Of a stretch of DNA of 64,000 nucleotides, positions 45,546 through 54,088 are shown piece after piece; position 1 is the stretch's first letter; each line of letters begins with the position of its first letter. A program made the position numbers and the translations under genes. The notes below the pieces were generated by a model. It saw nothing but the letters and a program-made list of their open reading frames with translations. It was not told the DNA's origin and ran no database searches. The DNA is from JAJCYK01 sp965224285 (GTDB lineage: Bacteria > Bacteroidota > Bacteroidia > Cytophagales > Cyclobacteriaceae), in assembly GCA_965224285.1 (NCBI GenBank), contig OZ245043.1, positions 1,240,001 to 1,304,000 of the forward strand, given 5' to 3'.

Positions 45546-46740
45546 TCCCGGTATATTTCAATAGCTGCTCATCATTGGAGGTGGTAAGGGTTAAAAGGGC
45601 GGCTGCGGTACAAAATACCGGGCTGGTGATACAATGATGTCCACTCCAACTACCGTCCTGGTTTTGGATTTGGCTCAGCCTTTGATCCATTTCTTCACTC
45701 CACTCCAGCCATGGTTTTCCTCCCGCAATGATCATCGATTCACTGGTCATCATGTAACTGAGAAATTCCTCCCCACCGTAATTACCAAAACCCGCCAGGA
45801 CTTGCTGGTCGCTCAATTGATCCCGCACGACCTTATTGCTTTCATAAGCCTCCCATAAGCTCTCCAACTCTTGCGGGGGAGCTTCCAGTTTTTCAAAATC
45901 CTCTTTTTTTAATTCGGAATCCTTTGATAGATCACCTCGTTTACGGGCCTGGTCAATCAATTTGTGGGCCTTCTGAACTTCCCGGGCCATTGCCCGTTGA
46001 TTTCCCGCGATAGTATAAAGTGAGATGCCAGCAGCATCGCCGGTGCTTACCTCCGCAAGTCCCCCACGGACAATGACATTCCCCCGTTGATAAGCTTTGG
46101 CTTTCGTCAAGACCTCAGAGTCGGTTTCCATGCCCAATTCAACGGCATTTTCCAAAGCTCTGAAGGCAGATGCCGATTGCAACACCCCTGCCCAGCCAGC
46201 CTGGCTCCAGCTTCCATTCTCCATCTGGCTCATTTCCAGTTTTTGAACGCATACCTGTAAAGCCTCCCTCCAATCTGGATTGATAGATGCCTCATCCGTT
46301 TCCTGCATAATTCTGGTTAAAAATTGTGCCGTCAATGCCACATCGATATAGTTACCCAACTTTACCTGGGGCTGGGTTCCCGTGACGGGCACCAGGTAAG
46401 GGTTTCCAGAGGGGCTGGCCAAAGCAATCTCTACCAGGTAATCCAGCGCCTTTCTAACCTGTTCGTGATAGGGTCCGCTGGAAAGTGTACTTCCTGCTCT
46501 TACCAAAGCCAGGGCCGAAAAAGCAGTGGTGGCTGGATCTCCCTGATAGGCTCCCTCGCTTTTAATGGTTGATTGATGGCTTCCAGCTCCCCAGGATCCA
46601 TTACTCAACTGGGCGGAGGCCAGCCAGGAAAGGCCTCTGTTAACTACCGGATCTTCATCTTTTTCCGCACTTGGATAAATACTAGCCAGCATCAAGCTGG
46701 AGACTAACAAAATACCTGCTATTGCTATTTTTTTCATCAT
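45532..46740 (-). CDS. Secreted alpha/alpha-toroid (squalene-cyclase-like) protein
   Basis: This 402-residue protein has an N-terminal signal/anchor (IAIAGILLVSSLMLASIYP) and repeats WLASAQLSNGSWGAG, LEMSQMENGSWSQAG and IQNQDGSWSGH of the alpha/alpha-toroid fold. A charged helical insert (about 245-300, KAHKLIDQARKRGD...) interrupts the repeats. It lies between the VWA gene (8 nt gap) and the second toroid gene (overlap). The enzymatic role is doubtful because no catalytic motif of cyclases is seen. Confidence 0.78.
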   Translation of the reverse strand: MMKKIAIAGILLVSSLMLASIYPSAEKDEDPVVNRGLSWLASAQLSNGSWGAGSHQSTIKSEGAYQGDPATTAFSALALVRAGSTLSSGPYHEQVRKALDYLVEIALASPSGNPYLVPVTGTQPQVKLGNYIDVALTAQFLTRIMQETDEASINPDWREALQVCVQKLEMSQMENGSWSQAGWAGVLQSASAFRALENAVELGMETDSEVLTKAKAYQRGNVIVRGGLAEVSTGDAAGISLYTIAGNQRAMAREVQKAHKLIDQARKRGDLSKDSELKKEDFEKLEAPPQELESLWEAYESNKVVRDQLSDQQVLAGFGNYGGEEFLSYMMTSESMIIAGGKPWLEWSEEMDQRLSQIQNQDGSWSGHHCITSPVFCTAAALLTLTTSNDEQLLKYTGIEKK

Positions 46741-46748
46741 CTTAGGGT

Positions 46749-48590
46749 TTAGTTTTTAACTAATAATTCCGTTGATCGCACCAGGTTGATAAATTCCGAT
46801 CGATATCCCTCAAGGTCTGCACCTCTGGCAGCCTGAGCCCATTGGGTAACTTCTTCAAAGCTGGAATGGCCTTTAAAGTCAGAATTCCTTAGAAGCATGC
46901 CGAAAGAAGCCACCGCTGCGCTCCAGCGAAAATTATCAGAGGTTTTATCCCAGGGCTTTATCCTGGCTTTCACTATCTGCTGCATCAAGTTGCTACTTTT
47001 CTCACCTGGGTTTTTATACCTCAATTTGATGGTTACTACCTCATTGCTATTTGAGGTTTTGGTATTAAGGGTATTGCTTTGATATTTAAGTGGATCGACA
47101 GGTCTGATATGATCCGAGGCAGCATTTTCTGCCGGTATGATTTCGTATAGAGCGGTGACGGTATGACCTGAACCCATTTCACCGGCATCTTTCTTATCAT
47201 TATTAAAATCTTCACTTTCCAGCAAGCGATTTTCATAACCGATCAAGCGATAAGCTTTGACTTTAGCGGGATTAAATTCCAACTGTAATTTTACGTCTTT
47301 GGCAATAGTAAATAGCGTCCCGCCAAATTCCTTGACCAGTACCTTACGCGCTTCGGTGATATTATCGATATAGGCATAATTACCATTGCCATGATCTGCC
47401 AAAATTTCCATTTTTGAATCTTTATAGTTGCCCATGCCGAACCCCAATACCGTTAGATAGACGCCTTTGTCTCTTTTGGATTCCACCAGGCGCCGCATTT
47501 CGGCATTGCTGGAAACACCAATATTGAAATCACCATCGGTAGCTAGAATGATCCGGTTATTGCCACCTTCTAAAAAATGTTGTTCCGCCAAACTATAAGC
47601 TTGTTTGATCCCAGCACCGCCAGCTGTTGACCCACCTGCCTTAAGTTCTTGCAAAGCGTTGAGGATAGTTTGCCGACGATCCCCGTTGGTGGGAGTAAGC
47701 ACCACACCTGCTGCTCCGGCATATACCACTATGCTAACTTTATCCTGTGGCCTCAATTGATCTACTAAAAGTTTAAACGCTGATTTTAACAAACCCAGTT
47801 TATTAGGGGTGTCCATGGATCCTGAAACATCGATTAAGAAAACCAGATTACTGGGTGGCAGATCATCAGAGGGAATTTGCCGACCCTGTAAGCCGATGTG
47901 AAGCAGATAATGATCCTCCTGCCAGGGAGCTTTGGACAACTCGGTGTTAACTGAAAAAGGATTGGAGTGCTCCGGCTGGGGGTAATCATAGCGGAAATAA
48001 TTGATCATCTCTTCGATTCTCACCGCATCCTTGGGAGGCTGTTGGCCTTGTTGGAGAAAACGTCGCATGTTGCTGTATGAAGCGGCATCCACGTCAATGC
48101 TGAAAGTAGACAAGGGGTTTCTGGCAGGATCCAGAAAACCGTTCTCCTTTATAAAGGCGTATTCTTCAGTATTGAACTTGTTTCTGGTATGGCTGCCTAT
48201 GCTGTAAGAAAGGCTTTTTCTCTCATGACGGGGAGCGGCGCCTGTTATCACTACTTCTTGCAACAATTGTGCTTCTTCATCTGCAACTTCTTGGATGGGA
48301 GTCAGGTATACCTTTAGATCTGTCTTGTTAGTCGCTTTAAGTGTGACTTGATTGAAGCCCTTGGCCTCAAATATCAAATAGACTTCGGGCCCTGATACCT
48401 GTAATGAAAATCTGCCCTTGCTGTCAGTGGTGTCGGATATTTTGGTGTTTTTTTCTTGTACCAAAACACCACTTAACGGCGCGGAGGTTGCACGGTTAAA
48501 TACTGTGCCCTTAACCGTGATCGAAGATGAATATTCCTGGGTCCGGCTATGGCTGAAAACTACCAGAAGTATAAGCATGATCTGTTTCAT
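46749..48590 (-). CDS. Secreted von Willebrand factor A protein with regulatory beta-domain
   Basis: This 613-residue protein has a signal peptide, then a carboxypeptidase-like regulatory domain (about 24-95), a linker, a YfbK-type N-terminal region (NPLSTFSIDVDAASYSNMRR), and a VWA domain with an intact MIDAS motif DVSGSM (about 252-257) and TDGDFN. A C-terminal DUF3520-like part ends it. It should bind a partner through the metal site at the cell surface or periplasm. It is the first gene of the VWA-toroid-toroid operon and is divergent from an ECF sigma gene. Confidence 0.87.
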   Translation of the reverse strand: MKQIMLILLVVFSHSRTQEYSSSITVKGTVFNRATSAPLSGVLVQEKNTKISDTTDSKGRFSLQVSGPEVYLIFEAKGFNQVTLKATNKTDLKVYLTPIQEVADEEAQLLQEVVITGAAPRHERKSLSYSIGSHTRNKFNTEEYAFIKENGFLDPARNPLSTFSIDVDAASYSNMRRFLQQGQQPPKDAVRIEEMINYFRYDYPQPEHSNPFSVNTELSKAPWQEDHYLLHIGLQGRQIPSDDLPPSNLVFLIDVSGSMDTPNKLGLLKSAFKLLVDQLRPQDKVSIVVYAGAAGVVLTPTNGDRRQTILNALQELKAGGSTAGGAGIKQAYSLAEQHFLEGGNNRIILATDGDFNIGVSSNAEMRRLVESKRDKGVYLTVLGFGMGNYKDSKMEILADHGNGNYAYIDNITEARKVLVKEFGGTLFTIAKDVKLQLEFNPAKVKAYRLIGYENRLLESEDFNNDKKDAGEMGSGHTVTALYEIIPAENAASDHIRPVDPLKYQSNTLNTKTSNSNEVVTIKLRYKNPGEKSSNLMQQIVKARIKPWDKTSDNFRWSAAVASFGMLLRNSDFKGHSSFEEVTQWAQAARGADLEGYRSEFINLVRSTELLVKN

Positions 48591-48699
48591 ATGAATATGT
48601 TTTTATCTAGAGGATGCCTGGCATAGGAGAATTCCATAAATTACCGGTGACTTTTTTAATATTCAGGTTATTATTCTCTTTGAGACTGAAGCAAAACCT
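48591..48699. promoter_or_regulatory. Divergent promoter region between VWA operon and sigma factor
   Basis: This 109-bp gap separates the divergent starts of the VWA operon and the ECF sigma operon, so promoters for both must lie here or overlap the genes. I see no clear TAnnTTTG element. Co-regulation of the two operons by the sigma factor is an inference from geometry. Confidence 0.4.
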
Positions 48700-49269
48700 A
48701 TGTTTATTGGTGGCAAGTCGAAGTACCGATCCATAAAAGATGAGGTACTACTGGAAAAATTTCGTCAGTCACAGGACCTTGAAGTGCTGGGAGCGCTCTA
48801 CCGACGTTACATGGATCTGGTATACGGGGTCTGTTTGAAATACTTAAAACATCCGGAAGATAGCAAGGACGCGGTGATGCAAATTTTTGAAAAGCTGATT
48901 GTAGAAGCTGAAAAAACAGATATCGCCAATTTCAAATCCTGGTTATATGTAGTCAGTAAAAATTTCTGTCTTATGATCTTGCGTAAAGAGAAAAGCTCAA
49001 GAGAAAGAGGTGAAAATTTTGAATCTTTTATGGAAATTGCTCATGATAAGCATCATGATGATAGAAGCCAGGAACAAGAACTGGAACAGACCTTGGCCAA
49101 AGCAATGTTAACCCTGCCTAAACACCAAAGGACATGCCTGGAGTTATTTTACTATAATGGAAAATCTTACCATGAGATAGCCCAGGTTACCGGATATGAG
49201 CTGAAAAAAGTGAAGAGCTATATACAGAATGGGAGAAGAAATTTAAAAGAAAAAATCAAAGGTGAGTGA
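48700..49269 (+). CDS. ECF-type RNA polymerase sigma factor
   Basis: This 189-residue sigma-70 family protein has region 2 at YRRYMDLVYGVCLKYLKHPEDSKDAVMQ and region 4 at LTLPKHQRTCLELFYYNGKSYHEIAQVTGY, with the helix-turn-helix before KVKSYIQNGRRNLK. It would direct transcription of target genes, perhaps including its own operon and the divergent VWA genes. The anti-sigma gene begins inside its last codons (8-nt overlap, GTG start), which fits tight stoichiometric coupling. Confidence 0.9.
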   Translation: MFIGGKSKYRSIKDEVLLEKFRQSQDLEVLGALYRRYMDLVYGVCLKYLKHPEDSKDAVMQIFEKLIVEAEKTDIANFKSWLYVVSKNFCLMILRKEKSSRERGENFESFMEIAHDKHHDDRSQEQELEQTLAKAMLTLPKHQRTCLELFYYNGKSYHEIAQVTGYELKKVKSYIQNGRRNLKEKIKGE

Positions 49270-50572
49270 TCTCAATTCCCATAACGAAAATCCCTTAGAA
49301 CAACTTTCAGAAGAATTGGTAGATGGATACCTGACTGGCACTTTATCAGAAGAGTTACGGGCCAAGGTAGAGGCCTATCTTGCTGAAAATCCTTTTGAGA
49401 GGGAAGCCCTTGAAGGATTAGCGGGTAGGGATAGCCGAAGCCTAAGAGCTGATCTTAAGGAACTTGATGGGCGATTGAACACCCGCACATCAAAAAGACT
49501 GCCCTCCCGGATATGGTGGCAAATGGCCGCTGTTATTATGTTAGTAGCTGTTTCAGGATTAGTAATCTATCTTCTACTTCCTGATAATGAATCAAATACT
49601 ATCACTATTGTGCAGGACAGCTTGGAAGTTTCCCCTCCCCCTCAAGCTCCGTTGAAACCGGAATCAGCTGATGAGGAAGAGGAGAAGGTAAATGGCACTG
49701 GTAGTGAAAAAATTATGATAGATCAGGAGTTAACCCGCTTAGAGAGGCAGCGCGATAACACTAACCTGATCAGTGAGGAGGTGGAATCTGCCCACCAGAA
49801 TTCTCAGCCTGAACCAGGCCCCAATTATCGTGAATCAGATCAGGATTCAAGACTTTCAAATACGCCAAGCCCTGCAGTTGAAAAAAAGTCCTCACGTCCA
49901 CAGGAGATCCAAAGCCCATTACCACAAGAATTGGCCTATGATGAGATCCCCATTCCAGATTCAGTACGGGTAGTGGTGGGCAAAGTAACCCACCAACAAA
50001 CGGGGGCTCCAATAATGGGGGTAGAGATTTTGGTAGAAGGCACCGCAATATCCAGCACCTCGGATCGAAACGGATTTTTCCACTTGGAGGCTCCACTATC
50101 AGCCGGTTACTTGATAACTCAGGACGCTCGTTATGTCCCTGAACAGGTACCTTTGGAAGAACAGCCACAAATAAATGTATTGCTGGAAACCTCCTCATCC
50201 GGTTTTGCCAAGGAAAGATCTCCTTCAATAACACGGGCGGAGGCTGCTGATTCCCGCCAACAGCCACCGCCAACGGCCCAACCACCCCCCGATATGACTG
50301 AATATCTGCGACAAAATCTTACATATCCGGAAGACGCCAGGGACCATGATGTTCGAGGTAAAGTAAGATTGCAATTTTGGGTGGAACCAGATGGCACACT
50401 GAATGATTTTGCAGTGCTTGAAAAACTGGGCTATGGATGTGAGGAGGAAGCGATCATGAATTTACAACGAGGTCCGGCCTGGCAACCTGCTAAAGTTAAT
50501 GGTAACAAAGTAAGATCCAAAGCCGAGATTGAGATTGCATTTCCACCCTCCAACCGGATGAAATCCGATTGA
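49262..50572 (+). CDS. Anti-sigma factor with periplasmic regulatory and TonB C-terminal domains
   Basis: This 436-residue protein starts at a GTG (49262). The cytosolic N-terminus carries the anti-sigma pattern LVDGYLTGTLSEELRAKVEAYL and LEGLAG. One transmembrane helix lies at about 82-105. After a Pro/Glu-rich linker come a carboxypeptidase-like regulatory domain (about 240-305, VVVGKVTHQQTGAPIMGVEI) and a TonB C-terminal domain (about 340-432, TYPEDARDHDVRGKVRLQFW). The unusual fusion suggests that contact with an outer-membrane partner is signalled to the sigma factor. Confidence 0.82.
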   Translation: MSDLNSHNENPLEQLSEELVDGYLTGTLSEELRAKVEAYLAENPFEREALEGLAGRDSRSLRADLKELDGRLNTRTSKRLPSRIWWQMAAVIMLVAVSGLVIYLLLPDNESNTITIVQDSLEVSPPPQAPLKPESADEEEEKVNGTGSEKIMIDQELTRLERQRDNTNLISEEVESAHQNSQPEPGPNYRESDQDSRLSNTPSPAVEKKSSRPQEIQSPLPQELAYDEIPIPDSVRVVVGKVTHQQTGAPIMGVEILVEGTAISSTSDRNGFFHLEAPLSAGYLITQDARYVPEQVPLEEQPQINVLLETSSSGFAKERSPSITRAEAADSRQQPPPTAQPPPDMTEYLRQNLTYPEDARDHDVRGKVRLQFWVEPDGTLNDFAVLEKLGYGCEEEAIMNLQRGPAWQPAKVNGNKVRSKAEIEIAFPPSNRMKSD

Positions 50573-50667
50573 ACTTTAAGCGGTTTTTTTATTAATGTAA
50601 GTAGATTTTTTACGCCAAAAACAGTTATAATTCACTATATTGAAGGCTGTTGACTATAATCAGGTGG

Positions 50668-51240
50668 ATGGATAAAAAACTTTTGACGGATTGGGTGGGG
50701 ATCAAAAACCGGGATGAATCGGCACTTCTACATAAATATCTGAAAACTAAGGATATTGCCCTTCTATTAAGAGTTTATGAACCATATATGTATCTGGTAT
50801 ACGGTCTGGCTTATAAGCTAATACAAGAACCCAAACAGAGTCAGGAGATTGTATATGCTATATTCAAGCAACTAATTAAGGATGTACCCGAACAGGAAAT
50901 TCGTGTTTTCAGTACCTGGCTTTACCAATATACCAGGGAATTCTGCTTCCATTGGAGATCTAAAGCCCGCTCACGGAGTGATGAGATCATCGCCCTAGGC
51001 GGGGACCAGCGCACACCTATTACCTTCTACGAAAAGGACGATCAGAGTTTTGAGGAGGAGATCAGTAAACTAGAAAATGAAATCATTAATTTAAAAAACG
51101 AGCAGCAACGCTGCCACGAACTTTTCTTCAAAGATCAAAAGTGCTTCCAGGAAATCGCCGATATTACCGGTTGGGATGTTCAGCTGATCAAGCGACACAT
51201 AAGGAATGCCAAAAAAAGTATTAATGTATATCAGGATTAA
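50668..51240 (+). CDS. Divergent ECF-type sigma factor, second copy
   Basis: This 190-residue protein is alignable with the sigma factor at 48700: YMYLVYGLAYKLIQEPKQSQEIV and STWLYQYTREFCFHWRSKAR correspond to region 2, and QRCHELFFKDQKCFQEIADITGW with KRHIRNAKKSI to region 4. Region 4 is reasonable, region 2 less conserved. The ATG at 50668 is preceded by AGGTGG; a TTG at 50650 is less likely. It pairs with the anti-sigma-like protein that follows. Confidence 0.75.
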   Translation: MDKKLLTDWVGIKNRDESALLHKYLKTKDIALLLRVYEPYMYLVYGLAYKLIQEPKQSQEIVYAIFKQLIKDVPEQEIRVFSTWLYQYTREFCFHWRSKARSRSDEIIALGGDQRTPITFYEKDDQSFEEEISKLENEIINLKNEQQRCHELFFKDQKCFQEIADITGWDVQLIKRHIRNAKKSINVYQD

Positions 51241-51252
51241 AGAGTAATCAGG

Positions 51253-52065
51253 TTGTCATCACAGTTCAATTGCCGCAGACATCTTTCCCAGGAAATGACA
51301 CAAAAATACCTGAATGGCTCTCTGTCGCCGGATGAAATGTATGAAGTTGAGGATCGCCTACTGGAAAGCGATTTCTATTTTGAAGCCATGGAAGGGCTGG
51401 AAAAAGTGCCGTGGGATCTTTGCGAAAAGGCAGTCGATAGCGCCAGGGAAAGAATTGCAACCAAATACCATATCTCTAAAAAGAAGTCGGGAGCCACTAC
51501 TAAAATGCTGGTGGCCGCTTTTACCCTAGTAATGGCGGCTGCAGGATTCTGGTGGTACATGCAAAGTGAAACTTCACAAACCTATGACCTTTCACCCCCA
51601 CCCCAGGAGACGTATCCACCATCATCCCAACAAATGCCCACCTCAGGTGACTTGAAGTCGAATGAGACTCCGGTAGACTTGCAAACACAGGTACAGGATA
51701 CCATTGTCGCTGCTGAAGTCAAGGCAGAGGATCCACCTGACGATATTCCCAATAATGGTGAGCCTAGGCAACCAGCAGTTGGTGATGCTAGTAATTATGT
51801 GGCTGTAGGCAGGATCATTGACCAGGATGGCCAGGCGATTGCAAATGTGACGGTCAGCATGGGGACCACTTCCGATACCACCGACAAAAGTGGATACTAT
51901 GCCTTAAGGGTACAGCCGGGGAAACAGACTATTCAGCTAAAATATGGTGAATTTACCGCAGATGTCGATGTAAATACCAATCAGAATTGGGAAATTGTGC
52001 TGGACCCGGTTAAGTCGGCAATAATCAGTTCTTATCCGGTTATAGGAGCTAACCGGTTTAAATAA
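51253..52065 (+). CDS. Anti-sigma-like membrane protein with carboxypeptidase-like regulatory domain
   Basis: This 270-residue protein has an N-terminal LSQEMTQKYLNGSLSPDEMYEVEDRL and FEAMEGLEK, the same anti-sigma pattern as the protein at 49262. One transmembrane helix follows at about 85-103, then a Pro-rich linker and a regulatory beta-domain (about 185-255, VGRIIDQDGQAIANVTV). It has no TonB domain. The start is a TTG at 51253; the next ATG (51295) would cut into the conserved part. It overlaps the next gene by one base. Confidence 0.72.
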   Translation: MSSQFNCRRHLSQEMTQKYLNGSLSPDEMYEVEDRLLESDFYFEAMEGLEKVPWDLCEKAVDSARERIATKYHISKKKSGATTKMLVAAFTLVMAAAGFWWYMQSETSQTYDLSPPPQETYPPSSQQMPTSGDLKSNETPVDLQTQVQDTIVAAEVKAEDPPDDIPNNGEPRQPAVGDASNYVAVGRIIDQDGQAIANVTVSMGTTSDTTDKSGYYALRVQPGKQTIQLKYGEFTADVDVNTNQNWEIVLDPVKSAIISSYPVIGANRFK

Positions 52066-52496
52066 TGACGTTAGAAAAGGCCCTATGGATAATTTGGTTA
52101 TGCTGTATCCCCCTAAGCACAGCGGCTCAAAAATCTGATGATATAACCGGCATTTGGCTTAGAGACGATAAAAAAAACTATAAAGTAAAGATTTACCCGT
52201 GCGGAAAAAGCTTTTGCGGCAGCATAGTGTGGCTGGCCGAACCCAATGACCAGTATGGTAAGCCGCGTTTGGATGTCAACAACCCCGATCCCACCAAACG
52301 AAATCAGCCATTGCAGGGAATGACTATATTAAGGGATTTTAAGTTCAACGGATCTACTTGGACAGGAGGAAAGGTTTATAGTTTCAACCGCGGAAAGGAA
52401 TATAAGGCTCAGATTAAAATGAAAGATGAGGAACTTTATCTCACCATAACGGTGCTTTTTATTACCAGGACTTATCGTTGGATCAAATCGGAATAG
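52065..52496 (+). CDS. DUF2147 secreted protein
   Basis: This 143-residue protein with a signal peptide (ending near STAAQ) has the DUF2147 pattern ITGIWLRDDKKNYKVKIY, GKSFCGSIVWL and LQGMTILRDFKFNGSTWTGG. It is a small periplasmic beta-barrel-like protein of unknown role. It is coupled to the anti-sigma-like gene (TAATG) and followed 2 nt later by the FMN protein. Confidence 0.87.
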   Translation: MTLEKALWIIWLCCIPLSTAAQKSDDITGIWLRDDKKNYKVKIYPCGKSFCGSIVWLAEPNDQYGKPRLDVNNPDPTKRNQPLQGMTILRDFKFNGSTWTGGKVYSFNRGKEYKAQIKMKDEELYLTITVLFITRTYRWIKSE

Positions 52497-52498
52497 TC

Positions 52499-54085
52499 AT
52501 GAACCCAGTATTGGATTTTTTTGCTGAATTACCCTGGTGGGGGTATGTCATCATTTTTTTTATACTACTTTTTCTCAAGGACATCTTCAACCGAGAGCAT
52601 ACTATTAAGCATAACTTCCCTATAGTCGGGCACCTCAGATACTTATTGGAATCCATTGGTCCGGAGCTGAGACAATATATAGTAGCTAACAACAGGGAGG
52701 AACTGCCGTTCAATCGACGTCAACGATCCTGGATATATGCTTCAGCCAAAAGTCAGAACAACTACCAGGGATTTGGTACTGATCAAGATCAGCATATGCC
52801 AGGGTTTGTTTTTATTAATCCCGCGATGATTCCTTATTCGGTTCCTGAAGGCCACCCTAATCGGGATGACCCAGCTTTTTGCCCTTGTGCGAAAGTAATG
52901 GGTGCTGGTAGGAGAAGACGTCCCTACCGGCCGGCCAGTGTGATTAATATTAGCGCCATGAGCTATGGCTCTCTATCCGCCAGGGCAGTTACCTCTATGA
53001 ATCAAGGGGCTTTGAAGGCTAACTGCTATCACAATACCGGCGAAGGAGGACTTTCGCCTTATCACTCCCACGGAGCTGATGTGGTATTTCACTTTGGTAC
53101 CGGATATTTTGGTGTACGAGATGATCAAGGCAATTTCAGTATGCCCAAATTGAAGCAGTTGGTGGAGGAAAACCCCTTTATCAGGGCTATTGAAGTTAAA
53201 TTGTCACAAGGTGCCAAGCCGGGTAAGGGTGGAGTGCTACCTGGGAAAAAAATCACTCAGGAAATCGCTGATATCCGTGGCGTCCCGGTAGGTAAGGATG
53301 TGCTATCGCCGGCATCGCATAGTGCTTTTAGCAATATCCCGGAAATGGTAGATTTCATAGAAGATATTGCTGATAATACCGGCCTTCCGGTGGGAATCAA
53401 ATCAGCAGTAGGTAAAATGGATATGTGGCAGGAATTAGCTGAAATAATAAAATCAACCGGGCGGGGCCCCGATTTCATTACCATTGACGGAGGAGAAGGT
53501 GGAACCGGTGCAGCACCTCCTTCATTTGCCGATCATGTATCCTTACCCTTTACCTATGCCTTTACCACTGTATACCGGTTGATGCTAGAGCATGATTTAA
53601 CTGATAACATGGTTTTTTGCGCATCTGGTAAATTAGGGCTTCCGGCCAATGCCCTTATGGCTTTTGCCATGGGAGCAGATGTCATTAATGTAGCCCGTGA
53701 AGCTATGATAGCAATCGGTTGTATCCAGGCGCAGATATGCCATACCAATCGGTGCCCGTCTGGGGTAGCCACTCAAAATAGGTGGCTACAGAGTGGAATT
53801 CACATTCCTGATAAGACCGATCGGTTCTATACCTATGCTAAAACCTTAAGAAAAGAGATGCTGGAGATCACCCATAGCAGCGGTTATCAACATCCCTGCC
53901 AGTTTACTATGGATGATGTGGACCTGAGCATGGGTGACAACAACTACACCAAAACCCTGAAAGAGGCATATGATTATCACAAGAAGAAAGTCCCCTTTGA
54001 GAACATGGCTTCCTTGATGGCCTGTCGTCATCTTGGCGGATCATATAAAAATACTACCTTTAAGGAGCATCAGGACCAAGGCTAG
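52499..54085 (+). CDS. Membrane-anchored FMN-binding glutamate-synthase-like protein
   Basis: This 528-residue protein has one N-terminal transmembrane helix (WWGYVIIFFILLFL) followed by the FMN/central domain of glutamate synthase: INISAMSYGSLSARAV, NTGEGGLSPYH, KLSQGAKPGKGG, FITIDGGEGGTGAAP and CHTNRCPSGVATQ (cysteine cluster). It lacks the GltB amidotransferase domain. The family is widespread but its reaction is not established. The ATG at 52499 follows the DUF2147 stop; a TTG at 52478 would overlap that gene. Confidence 0.85.
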   Translation: MNPVLDFFAELPWWGYVIIFFILLFLKDIFNREHTIKHNFPIVGHLRYLLESIGPELRQYIVANNREELPFNRRQRSWIYASAKSQNNYQGFGTDQDQHMPGFVFINPAMIPYSVPEGHPNRDDPAFCPCAKVMGAGRRRRPYRPASVINISAMSYGSLSARAVTSMNQGALKANCYHNTGEGGLSPYHSHGADVVFHFGTGYFGVRDDQGNFSMPKLKQLVEENPFIRAIEVKLSQGAKPGKGGVLPGKKITQEIADIRGVPVGKDVLSPASHSAFSNIPEMVDFIEDIADNTGLPVGIKSAVGKMDMWQELAEIIKSTGRGPDFITIDGGEGGTGAAPPSFADHVSLPFTYAFTTVYRLMLEHDLTDNMVFCASGKLGLPANALMAFAMGADVINVAREAMIAIGCIQAQICHTNRCPSGVATQNRWLQSGIHIPDKTDRFYTYAKTLRKEMLEITHSSGYQHPCQFTMDDVDLSMGDNNYTKTLKEAYDYHKKKVPFENMASLMACRHLGGSYKNTTFKEHQDQG

Positions 54086-54088
54086 GGA

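Noticed and set aside
49770..50285. A 171-codon minus-strand frame opposite the anti-sigma gene
   Set aside because: It is rich in Pro and Leu from the reverse complement of the Pro/Glu linker, and the plus-strand gene is well supported.
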